From NCBI GenBank assembly GCA_031841125.1, contig CM063111.1, forward strand, positions 43,350,955 to 43,414,954: a stretch of 64,000 nucleotides of DNA. Reading direction: 5' to 3'. Below the pieces are notes generated by a model that was given only the letters and a program-made list of their open reading frames with translations, ran no database searches and was not told where the DNA came from. This document shows, piece by piece, positions 21,201 through 33,200 of this stretch; position 1 is the first letter of the stretch, and the number at the start of each line of letters is the position of its first letter. Source of the stretch: Acanthococcus lagerstroemiae. Taxonomy: Eukaryota; Arthropoda; Insecta; Hemiptera; Eriococcidae. A program made the translations under genes and the position numbers.

Positions 21201-24200
21201 TAAAACGCAACATTACTCTGGGCTCCGTTTGGCGCTGTTACGGACAACAGAAAATGCTACGAAAAATTATCCCGGAAAACCCCGATAATTTCCACAGTAT
21301 TTCTTTAGAAATTTTCTAGGAAGATTCCTTTGATGTTCGAAGAAAATGCCTGAGGAAGTTTATCGAAAATTATTAAGGAAAAATTTCTGATCATTTTCAA
21401 AGGATTTTGTTGGACTTCATTGAAAAAATCTCCGATGATTTTAGGAGAATTTTTTTGGAGATTGTAGGGAGAATCTGCAATCATTCCAAAGAATGTTATC
21501 GGAAATTACTGAGAAGTACCTCTGATGATTTTTAAAGGATTTCTTCAAAAGATGATTTCCTGTGATTTTCATCAGAAATCTTCGAGATAAATTACCGATA
21601 ATTTCAGGAGAATTTCATCAAAAAAATTGGGAAAAAATCTCCGATGATTTTCAAGGAATTTCTTCGGAAATACTTGCGGGAAAAATCCAAACATTTTCGA
21701 AGAATTTCATCGGAAATTTTCAGAGAAAATTTTCATTATTTTCCAATAGATTTCATCAAAATGCTTTGAATAAATTTTCCGATAATTTTTGAAGTATTTC
21801 ATAGGAAATAATTCGAGAGAAAATTCTATCAGTTTTTGAAAAATTTTAATCAAAAATCTTTGGGAAGAATGTTCAATAATCTCCAAGGAATTTCATCCGA
21901 AACTTTGGGGAAAATCATCTAATGATTTTTAAAGAATTTTATCAGAAATTTTTCTGAAAAAAGTTCCGATAATTTCCGAAGAATCTCACCGGAAATTTTC
22001 TAGAAGATTCCTTTGATTTTCGATAATAATTTCCGAGGAAGTTAATCGAATATTAAAGAAAAATTTCCGATCACATTTTCAACAAGTTTCATCGGACCTC
22101 GTTGCAAAAATCTCCAATGATTTCAAGAGAATTTTTCTGGAAATTTTAGAGGAATCACTGAGAAGTATCTCTGATGATTTTTAAAGGATTGCTTCAGAAA
22201 AGAGTTTCGATGATATCCAATCGGAAATTTTCGGGAAGAATCTCCCATAATTGTCAAAAAATTTTATGAGAAATTTTCGAGGAGATTCCTTTGATTATCC
22301 AAGATAATTTCAGAAGAATTTTGTCGAAAATATTGAGGAAAAATTTCCGATTATTTTCAAAGAATTTTATTGGGCAGCATTGAAAAAATCTCCGATAATT
22401 TTAGGAGAATTTTTATCGACATTTCAGTTGGCTACCGTTTAGAAAGAAAAAAAAGACCCCTCTACAGCAAAAATTCAATTTTCCCACTACCTTCTTATGA
22501 AGTGAATTTTGGCGCGGGTGAGACGGAAAGAATTGTTGCAGGTTGCCTACCCGAGTGGACCAACCATCCCTCTAATAGCCTGTACAACATCAGCTTGTAT
22601 TTCAATGTACCTTAATTCTATTGGTTCACCAACAGCCAATTTTCAGATTTTTCGGTTTAGAACAGTTCTCGTCTGTAGCCTTTCCCCACCCTTCTTACTA
22701 TTTCATCTTCCCATGGCATGCCCGGCCTGTAGTTACAGGGGGTTCATACCATGAGGTTTTTGCACCATTTATCAAATTGTCCTACTTTCATATCCAGCAA
22801 ATTTGGATTTCATTTTTTCAGTGAATAAATTATATAAAGGCTGCTTTTCCAAAACGCATCAAGTCAAAAAGAGAGAAATTGAGAAAAACTTAAAAAAAGG
22901 TGTGCTAGGCAGAGGATTGCGAATGAGGCTGTGTGTAAAGCACAATCTACTATCAACCTTCGAACATGATGAATCCTCCTGCGTTGCCAGCCTTACCTAT
23001 GTTACCGTGACGTACATAGGGGAGAGAAAAGAATATACCTGACTTAACGCATTTTGGAAAAGCAACAAAGGAAGAAAAGAAAAGAAGCAATGTTCGCCGA
23101 AAATCAGGGTTTAATGTACTTTGCAGGGAAGACTTATCATTCGACTTGCCCACCCTTCACAGAACCTGCAAGCCTTCTACTTCTCCCTGAATACTGATAA
23201 TAGTTGACTTGATGCGTTTTGGGAAATCATGTGCTGCTTGGCTTCAGGCTGTATCCGTTGTGTCGCATTTATCATGGTTTATTTTGCTATATTTTCTCCC
23301 GTGACATGTTCAGGCAGCCTTCCGCCACCAGATTCCGCTCCTAACTCATTTTTACCAAAAATTGACTTAATGCGTTTTGGAAAAGCAGCCTTCATATCTT
23401 TACTTTAGGATCCCCCCCCCCGAATTACTTGAGCAGAGATTTTTATCACCAAGTTTCAGGCCCAAGATTGAGCGTTCCATTCTTCTCTTTATTGTTTTTG
23501 AAAGGGTCCCAATTTTTTGTGCGCCGTAGGATAGACAGGAGAGGGTGCAGGTAACCAAAATTTTTGTTTTTGCACCAGTTGATATTTTTTCGATTTGTAG
23601 ATCTGTTTCAGTGCCCAAAAGTTTTCCCGTGCCTTGCCGATTCTTTTATTGATTTCTTTATCATCTGAGAAAATATTTGCCCCGAGTATTCGTGTTCTTG
23701 TACTTTTTCAAATACCTGGTCATCTTTTACTAAATTTGTGTTTTTATTATTACACAAACAATATTTTGTTTTTTGAACGTTTGCGTTTAGTCCAGAATCT
23801 TGACCCAAATTTAGTAGTTTGTTTTCCATTTCTTGAAGTTCATTTACATTTTTAGGGTCCGAGCCTATTGCAATCGCTTTTTATCTCTTTTCTTCTCATC
23901 CCTTCAAATTCAGTTCAGTTCAGTGGCGTGTCATTTCGGATGTGTTGATCTGAGCAGATCTGAGTCAGAGTTCAGTTCAGTGGCGCTTTATTTTCGAGAA
24001 ACTAATTAATTGAAAAAAAAAATCAAAAGAATTACAAGCAACAATTTTGATTGTATTAGGGTCGGCAATGAATCTCTTGCAATAGCTTTTTTCCTTCGTT
24101 TTTTCTTTCTTCTTCAGTAGTGCTCATTGATCTTGATCTTACTACGGTTCTACTTCTACGTTCTACGTAACACATATTAATCCACATTCGACGACACTAA

Positions 24201-27200
24201 GGTTTATCGTTTAACTAATTTTCCAACATTTTAGGTAACTATTTTGTAATTTGTGTGCGTTCTTGAATATTACGTTTCTGGTTCTGCTATATGAATTCTA
24301 CGACTCTTATGTTTCACGATACCAGCTTAGGTCTAGATCAAATGAATAATGTTCGTTGCGATTCCCGTAACGTATCTATTTCTGCAGTACTCTTGCCCTT
24401 ATCAGTAAATTTTCCAAGGAACAGTGGCATATGAATCATGTTTCCTAAACTTAATCAAGTATTATGGTAGTTTGATATTCTGTTTGAGGTTTCGAGGGAT
24501 GAAGCCTTCTTGTAGCTGTTTGAAACTGCCTGCTTGTTAACATGTCTTGATACTGTTTGTGATGGCTATGCGTATTCAAATTATAGACTTCATTTTAATG
24601 AAAATTCGTCCTTTGTCTCTAGCGCAGGAAGAATAATATAAGATTTTCGGAAATGCCACGCCACCTGAATTAAACGACTTGAAGAACTATAAAAATCTGT
24701 TTTTCGAAAACACGTGATTCAAAGTTCAAGAGACTGATAAGCTTTTTTCAACGTGGATATGTATTTTTATGTTGGGAACTCCAATTGAAAAAAAAAATTC
24801 TACTTTTTACGCTCTTTCTAAGGATACTAATCAACAAATGTCGTTTGGTCGGTTTTTGTTTATTAGCGTCCAATTGTACAGAGTACCAGCCGAGAGCCAA
24901 CCCTCTTCGTAATTCAGTTCCCCCCCCCCATTTTGTTCTTCTGAGTATATCTGGACGCTGTTATGCGTAAGGGAACCAACCAGCAAAATCTGTTTTTTGA
25001 GAACACGTGATTCGAAGTTCAAGAGCCGTGTAAAAACTGTATAAGACAACGTTTACTGATAAGCTTTTTTTAACGTGAGTATACACTTTTGAATCGGGAG
25101 CCCGATTTTGAAAAATTCTGCTTGTTACGCTCTTTCCAACGATACTAATTACTCATTTTGCTTACAAATGTCGGTTGGTTCCTTTGATTCCTTTACGCTT
25201 AACAGCGTCCATCTTGTACAGGCTATTGAAAAGGTTGGGAGATAATCGGTCCCCCTATCGCAACTCCTCTTTACACTTCGAAAGTTGACCCCTCATCTAA
25301 TTTGATATTATGCCAAAGAGTTTGTATATTCGCGTTTGGACGCTAAAGAGTCGCTCTCTAGCGGTCTAATGAAATGCGGCGCGCTGATTGGTGTATTTGA
25401 ACAAAAATATGATCAGTGATAAAAATATTCTCAACAAAAAAATAAAAAAATGAAATTGGGCTCATTTGAAAGGAAATGGTAAGGGCTAATACTTTAGTAC
25501 TCTTCACTTTCTATAAAAACAATATTGAAGATGCTAGAGCTCATTTTACTTGTACATGTTTTTGTGCTACAAATACCATGATCATATTTTCGTCCATGAC
25601 ACTATCGCATCTACTAGAATGTCCAAACGCCAATACAGCTTGTAAAATTCTTATTATTACTTTCCACAGTTTCTTAATTACTCATTGAAGACGGGTTAGT
25701 TATTGGTTATGTTCATTGATCGTTGTTATTACGCTCATCAACTGAAATTTGGAGAGCTAACTGATTCTGTTGTCCTAGTCAATCCCTTCTCCTCTACTTG
25801 AAGACGTAATTGTAATGCGAGCTCGCTTATCTGCAATATCAGTATTGATAGTTTTCATGAACCCCCTGCCCCACAATGTTTGATGTATTTTCTCAAAAAA
25901 ATGTACCCATAGTTCGAATACCACGCACAACCTCGCGTATCGAATCTCAGTAGACGGTGTTGATGCTCATGCATGTTTTGATAGTTGTTCGTAAATACAT
26001 TTGTGCGAATAATTCACGGTAATAAAGTACATTCAAAATAACTCCTGTTCTAGTGTTTCGGGTGCGGATTGACCTACCAAAATAATATACAATTTATGAA
26101 ACATCTGGCCGGTCACGCTCAGGACGAAGGCGCCTTTACCACAGAGCATCAGTGTCGGTACTGCCTGAAGAACTTCACTTCGGCCTTCGATTTGGAAGAT
26201 CACAAAGGAAGTGTAAGTCGCTGATAGTGTCTACGACCTCTAGCTGTGAGCAGCTAATACTAGCATAATATTAATTGGTGCGCTGGTCGCTTTTTCCAGA
26301 CTCACTTGACGAATAAGTACAACGCTATGTGCCTAATCTGCAACGAGCGATTCCGACACCGAGGAGCGCTGATCAACCACATGCAAACGACGCACACCGA
26401 GTTAGAACTACCGTATCAGTGTAACATATGTAAATTCAGATCATCCGTACATACGGAGATCGTGGATCACTTTTATGAAGTTAGTTTGCCAGTATTACTC
26501 TTTACTTGTACCGTACACTACAGCAAAAGACGCTCGACGAAGCGAAAGCAAATTAATTCGCTTTTGTTGGTTTGTCGAACAAACGTGATTGGTGCGATTG
26601 AAATGAGATCAGCGTTGCTTGTATCTTTTCTCGAATGTAGTTCGCTGTGTCTGTTGGACCTGTCGTCGATTATTGGGTTCAGGTTCCTTTAGACTATGGT
26701 GGACAGGTATTTGAGAATGTAATGAAAAAGTGTATTAGTTTTGTTGTATTTGTCACATGTGTCTGAATCTACACTTCTACAGATATGCTGACGCGTGGCT
26801 ACAGCTTTCCACTTTCGCCTACTTGACTCTCCTAGCGGACATGCTCTCATCACACACTCATGCCCCCAGCGAGAAGCTCCACGGGTAGGGATGGTGAACT
26901 TTCAGGAAACATTTAGAGTAGCAATTTTTCAGCAATCAGAACTTTACTAGAAATTTTTTCCTTTTCATTTCTGTGATTCTCGTGGGCTATATTGGTAGTT
27001 ACTTAAGTGCTAGCAGCAGACTAGAGGAATGCATTCATTCGATCTTCAGAAATCTACTCCGCATGAGCGTAGACTATTGCTTTGAAATTCGTCATGATAC
27101 CATCTTTAATCTCAATTGTCGCTGGAGCAATTAAATTCTTCACGTACTTTATGACATGAAATAGACACAGTAAAATTGTACTTCGTGTGAAAACTTCTGT

Positions 27201-30200
27201 CGGAACAGTACTCTGTAAAGTCTTTGTCAACTATAAAAATAGAAGGCGAGTTTTCGGTACACATGTCTTTGAAGAACTCGAAAGCAGATCAAACGAATGG
27301 TATTTTCTCCCCAGCATGCAGCTACCCGCTTGGAGAGAGCATTCTCAACGAAGAGACAATACTGAACTGAACCATCATCTAGTCCGTAGAACTGTACCGA
27401 CGAATATCACTAACCATTTTTCTGGCTCATTACTCGAACTGTTCATTCATTTTTATGCACCGGAATACCAGAATGTTGATGAGCCATATTATGTTTACTT
27501 ATTGCTTGCCGAACTACCAGTCACTGTCACGAAGCTTAAGTCGAAACTGAATACGCTCGTATGAAGTATATGTAATCAAATTTCCCGTCGTGTATCGTTT
27601 CAGGTCCATGACGGCGGTGAAAAGGTACAGTGTCCCTTCTGCCTGAAGACCGTATCGTTTGAAAGCGCCAGTGGAACGAAAATACCGCAGAACGTCAAGT
27701 TCTTCTTCGATCATCTGCAGGTAAATAACGAATGAGGAAAGGCATTGTGATCATGGCGTTTTCAAAACTGTGTCAATTAAGTTTGAGTGGATGTTGAATA
27801 TGAATGTGTGTTGACAGAGGCATCAAAAGAAGCCTGTTCGCAAATGCAACAAGTGTGTTTTATCGTTCGTGCACAAAAAATATTTGAATGATCATCGCAA
27901 GGACGACCATGCATCGCGTGTGAATATGACAGGTAAGAGTTGAAAAAAGGTAAAGCCTGCGCGGTTCTGTATGAACTACGAAGTCTGTGCTGCAACCGAG
28001 TATGTTTGGTAATTGTACCTGCTGGTTTTTGTGCGCAGGAGTTATTCGCCATCAGTTCATGGACATGTCTACCGTGTTGATGCCGGTGCCATCATCGATG
28101 CCGCAGTTGAACCGCAAAGGAAAACCAGTACCTATTTCAGTTCCTAATTTCTCGACTTATAAATTGGACAATACGTTATTTTATCCCGACATGGCGATTG
28201 CGAAATGTTTGGAATGTAAAACTGACGTCATTGGCAGTCAGCATTTCACGTAAGCATTACAGAATCATGCATTTGCGCTTGAAATTAATTTCAGTCAACT
28301 TTTTGACCGAGGAAGGGAAAGGTCTTTTGCATTACATTTGTGTGCGAGGTGGCGCTGTATGCGCCGAGCGTTCAGACTTTGCAGTCCATTGCACTATTTT
28401 TCAAGTTGTTAAGGATCAGCTCAGTTGCCTCAGTCTTATAGCCAAAGTGAAAATTTTACTTAGCTCTATCCCTTTGACTTCACTGGGTGCTGGATATTCT
28501 AGCCCTAATGCTTCGCGTCTTGTTCCGGCTATTGCTGGGCATTGACATATGATATGGATCGAGGTTTCTTCCTCTTCTCCACAGTATCTACAAGAGCCGC
28601 TTCTTACCACTCCTATTTTATACCACATGTGTTTTGTGGCCCCATGATCGGTTAGTAGTCCGACCATGAGCCTTGCATGTTTCCTGTCAAGCCCTAATAG
28701 GAACTTGGCATACATACTGGGGGTGCCCCTATTAGTGTTTTGCTGACGTTCATACCACTGGCCAACCGCCAGTGTATTTCCGTCTGCTCACGTATCCAAG
28801 CCTTTACTTTGGATCTTATGACGCTGTATGCTACAGGAAGACACACGGCCTGGGCGTTGCCAGTTCCTTTTTTATGCCCTCCTTCGCTAGCTTGCCAGCG
28901 ATCATGTTCCCTTTTATGCCGCAATGTCCGGTGTCCATAGTATGGTGACCCGGTTCTCCTGAGCAAGGGTGTATAGTTTGTTAACACACTCCGCCACCAC
29001 CAGGGATGTAGTTTGGTGTGACGATAGTACCTTAATAGCCGATTGATTGTCTGTACAGATAGATCTGCTTATTAACAAGGCCCTTCTGCTGGCTTCTATC
29101 AATGGCCGCCCTGCTCGCCATTATCTCTACTTGGAGGATGGTGACGCCCTCGCCCAGTGCCATTAAACAGTTGCCAGCGCCTTTTGCATTCGTGATTCCG
29201 TTACCTACACTTTGGTCGTTCTTAGAGGCATCTGCAAACCACACATTCTCCTCTTTTCCTAGAATGCTTGGCCACCTCTTTCCCCAAGCCTCCCGTGTGG
29301 GTATTAGCGCACGGTATGGCTTGTCAAAGAAGTGTTCCATCGCAATGCTATCCTTTGGCATCCCAAAGCATTTGTCTATCGTCCCCGCCATCTCCCATAT
29401 CCTTTTGTGGCCTGTTTTGTGGGCGTGAAGCTTTGGTTGACCTAGACGATAAGCCCGCTTTATCGCAGCTGTTTCTATAGCAGTGTGAAGTGGTGGAAAG
29501 TTTAGGAGCCTTTCCAGTGCCGTTGTTGGTACTCTTTGCAGGTGGTCTAGTTCCTCTCTGACTTTGGCCAGGTGGACCCGGCCCCACCACACAATGGCCG
29601 CATATGTGATTCTGGGACGTATTACACCGGTATTTATCCAGTGCATCATTTTGGGAGAGAGTCCTCAGGTCCTGCCGACATAGATGCGGCAAGCCTAAAG
29701 AGCCTCAATCCCATTTCTTATTTTATCTGAGACATGATCCCGCCAGAAGAGTTTTTCGTCAAGATATACTCCTAAGTACTTTACTTTTCCTGTGAGGGCT
29801 AACGGTCTTCCTTTGTATTGCACCTTGATCAACTCCTTGCCTTTCCTTTTACGGGTGAAAAGAATGATCTCAGTTTTGTCCGAGTTTATCGATAACCCCT
29901 TTTTCACACACCATTTTTCCACACATCGGAGTCCCCACTGCGTTAACTCCGCGATGGTTCCAGGAAATTTGCCGGTTACCACCACAGCCAAATCATCAGC
30001 GTAACCCTGTGTGTACATTTTTAACCATTAAACTCCTCCAGAAAACTGTCCACTATCAGGCTCCATAGTAGGGGAGAAAGTACTCCCCCTTGTGGACAGC
30101 CCATCATGGTCGTTGCATGAATCCGTTCTTGTTGGTATGTTTTCCGGATCTCCCTGCCTTTTAGCATAGATACAATCCAGTTTATTAAGCTTTCCTTCAC

Positions 30201-33200
30201 TTCCGTTTCCCTCAAGGCTGTTTCTATTGATTCATGAGAGGTCGCGTCAAAAGCTCTCTGTATGTGTATATCTATGAATGTTGCTAGGACCTAATCTCCG
30301 CTAGTCATCCCTCTCTCAATTGCTGTAACAAGCGAGTGCAGTGATGACTCTACTGATTTACCTGCCATATATGCATGCTGGTTTTCCTGTAGTGGGAACC
30401 TTTTCAGAGTAACCTCTCTTAGGTGCCTGTCTATCAGCTTTTCCAAGGTTTTTAGCATGAATGATGAGAGACTCATCAGCCTGTAGGATTTGACCTTACA
30501 GGGGTCTCTGCCTGGTTTAGGCAAAAACACCACTCTCACACCCCTCCATGATTGTGGAATGTGCCCTAGGGCTAATGATGTCCTGAGGGCCCTAATGAAC
30601 GTTCCCATTATGGTCTCTAGTCCTGGCAGACTGGATAGATTCCATCTGGGCCCGGTGCTTTGTACGGCGAGAATGCGTTTACCGCCCAACATACCCTGTC
30701 TGGGGTAACCACCTTCGTCGCCGTTTCCCAATCCGTTCCGCTTTGCACACAGTCGGCTCCTGGCTGCGGCTGTGTGTTTTCCATGATTTTTGCTCCCGGA
30801 AAGTGCGTGTCAATGAGGTGCTCTGTTGCCTCTCTCGGGGTGGTGGAGAAACCACCTGTCGGGAGTTTGAGCGGCTCCTCTTCCACCCACCTTTCCTTAC
30901 TGAGAAATTTTTGCAGGCGTGTCGTCTCTGGTATCTTTTCTATAGATTCGCAGAAACGTCTCCACCCCTCCGCTCTGGCTTATTTGACCGCGTTTTTATA
31001 TGCTTTTTGGGCCCCGTGAAATAATTCCCAGTGAGCCGGTGTATTATGTTTCAGTGCAGCCCTCAGCCTTCTTCGAGTGTCTTTCCTACGTTTCCCCAAC
31101 TCTGCTGTCCACCAGATGGTTTTGCGTGATTTTATTATCTTAGGCTCACAGTTCTTCTCGTAGGCGTCCCTGAGTGCAACATCCAGTATGCTGGCTTGTT
31201 CTTCCAGGTCATCTACGGCCTGAATCCGTTACCAGTTGTACCTTGTCAGTCTTTCTAAATCATTTTTGAAGCCTCCCCAGTTTGTATTCCTAGGGTTCCT
31301 AATAGCTCTTTGTTCCTGCTTAGGTGCCCGGATCTGGTATTGGATGTATCGGTGATCCGATAAAGACGTTTCGTCCAGCACTCTCCATCCCTGGACTAGG
31401 TCCTTAAGTTTGGAATTATAGAGTGTTGTGACTATAACTTCTTGCCTTACTTTTGTGACAAACGTTGGTTTGCTTCCCTCATTTAGAACCAACAGATCCT
31501 GTGTCGCAAGGTAGTCTACTAGCCCTTTCCCTCTCGGATTTGTGTCTGTACTCCCTCAAATAGTATGGTGCAAGTTGGCATCGCATCCGACAAGAAGGTC
31601 CAGCTTTTCCCTCACACAGTATTCCACCAGTTCCCTGAGCTCATCAGTTGGGGGAGAGTCCCGAGAGTCGGATGGGAAATATGCTGAGCATATCACTATC
31701 TTATTCTTGTTTCCTCCCTCCTCATATTCCAAAATGGCCGCCACAAGATCCCTTAGGGTAAATCCCGGTATTGCTGTGCAGCTCACTTGATGAGTAAATA
31801 TCGCTGCACGTGGTCTTCCTGCATTTTTTGCATAAATGAGGTGCCCCTGTGCCATCTGTATGCCTCTCACTTGTTCCGGGTGATACCATGGTTCCTGTAA
31901 CAGACATATATTTGTTTGCCCCTTTTGCAGCCTCCTGCTCAGTAGGTAACAGGTGGCTTTGCATTGGTGCAGATTAACCTGCAATACCCTTATCATTCCG
32001 TGTATAGATTTTCTCTGTTATCCTCAGACTGACACCTTGACATCAACCAGGCGGTCCAGGAAAAACAGTTGATTGCCCTTTCTTCTCAGGTACTTCACTG
32101 ACTCCTCGTCGATACCCACCGCCAGAAGTGTATCTTTCGGTTCTTCCCTGCAATGGGCAACGTACCAGGACTCAGCAGACAGTCCCTGATTTTGTAGCTC
32201 CAGCCTCTCTAGAGCACTTGCGCTGTTCGCCCACTCGTAGGCAGCCAGACCAACGCGCTGGTCAGATTTGGCAGACCCTCCCAGGGTACGACTTTGAGAG
32301 ATTCCTCCCCCAGTCGCACTCCGCTGGCGAGCCCCGGCAAAAAGCGTTCCCGACTCGTCTGGTCTGCGCTTACCACCTGCAGTGTCCCTTGATGCAGCGT
32401 TATTTGTTTGATGTTCGGTAACGCCGTCTCCGGTAGTTCCCAAAGCATCTCACGAATAACGCCTTTGGCGCCTTTTGCTTCCTCGGCCGTCAGAGTGGTT
32501 TTCGGGTAGCCGCCCCGAAAGATAGCCACCTTATGTCCCTCCTCTGCTGCCGCCGAAACGTAGGTCGTCGTCCTGCTCTTCTTCGGCGGTGCCTTCTCGG
32601 GTCCCGTCGACGGGGTTTCTCGCGGTCTCTTGCCTGACAATGGAGTTCTCGCAGAGGTTCCCGTTTCAGGTGTGCTCTCCTTGGTTCCTGCGCCGTCCTC
32701 CTGCTGTCTCTGCTTCTCACGCTGCGCCTTCCTTTTCTGCGCTCCTGTACGTTTTCTCCTTTCCTCTTCTGTTGTTTTGGCGACGGATCCCTGGTTCCCT
32801 GGTCCGCCCGCTTGTGTCCCCGCTTCACCGGATACACCCGTAGATGTCTCCGGTTCCGCTGGTCCACCTGTGGGTGTCCCTGGTTCCCTGGTCTCCGTCT
32901 CCATCTTCTCGCCCAGTGTCCCTTTTCCATCACTTCTGATAGCCATTCCGCTGCACGCTTCTCTCTAGCGTCCCTGTCAGTCCGGCTTTCGCCAGCCCCA
33001 GCAGGTTCGCTTTCCTCACTTAAAAAATAACAAACAGATTTTTAACCCTCCTTGTGGTTCCTATGAGTACCAGAGAAATATACAGTCCACCGTGGCAGCG
33101 CTCCGAGTACCACGGCAAGCTTACTTACTGAGGGAGGTCAGCCGGTATCCCTCAGGTTCCTATTCGCGACTGTTCTAGCCCAACAGCCATGCATCCCCAC

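Noticed and set aside
22790..23240. CRISPR-like recurrence of AACGCAT..CAAGTC units
   Set aside because: Copies are in mixed orientation with unequal spacing in a eukaryotic intron; they are transposon ends, not an array.
27187..27564. 125-codon intronic plus ORF
   Set aside because: No resemblance to a known family, and the flanking finger exons join without it.
29102..29480. Plus-strand ORFs within the LINE
   Set aside because: Antisense shadows of the minus-strand RNase H region.
32589..32968. Plus-strand Pro/Ser/Val-rich ORFs with signal-peptide-like leucines
   Set aside because: Antisense shadows of the Lys/Thr-rich LINE ORF1.
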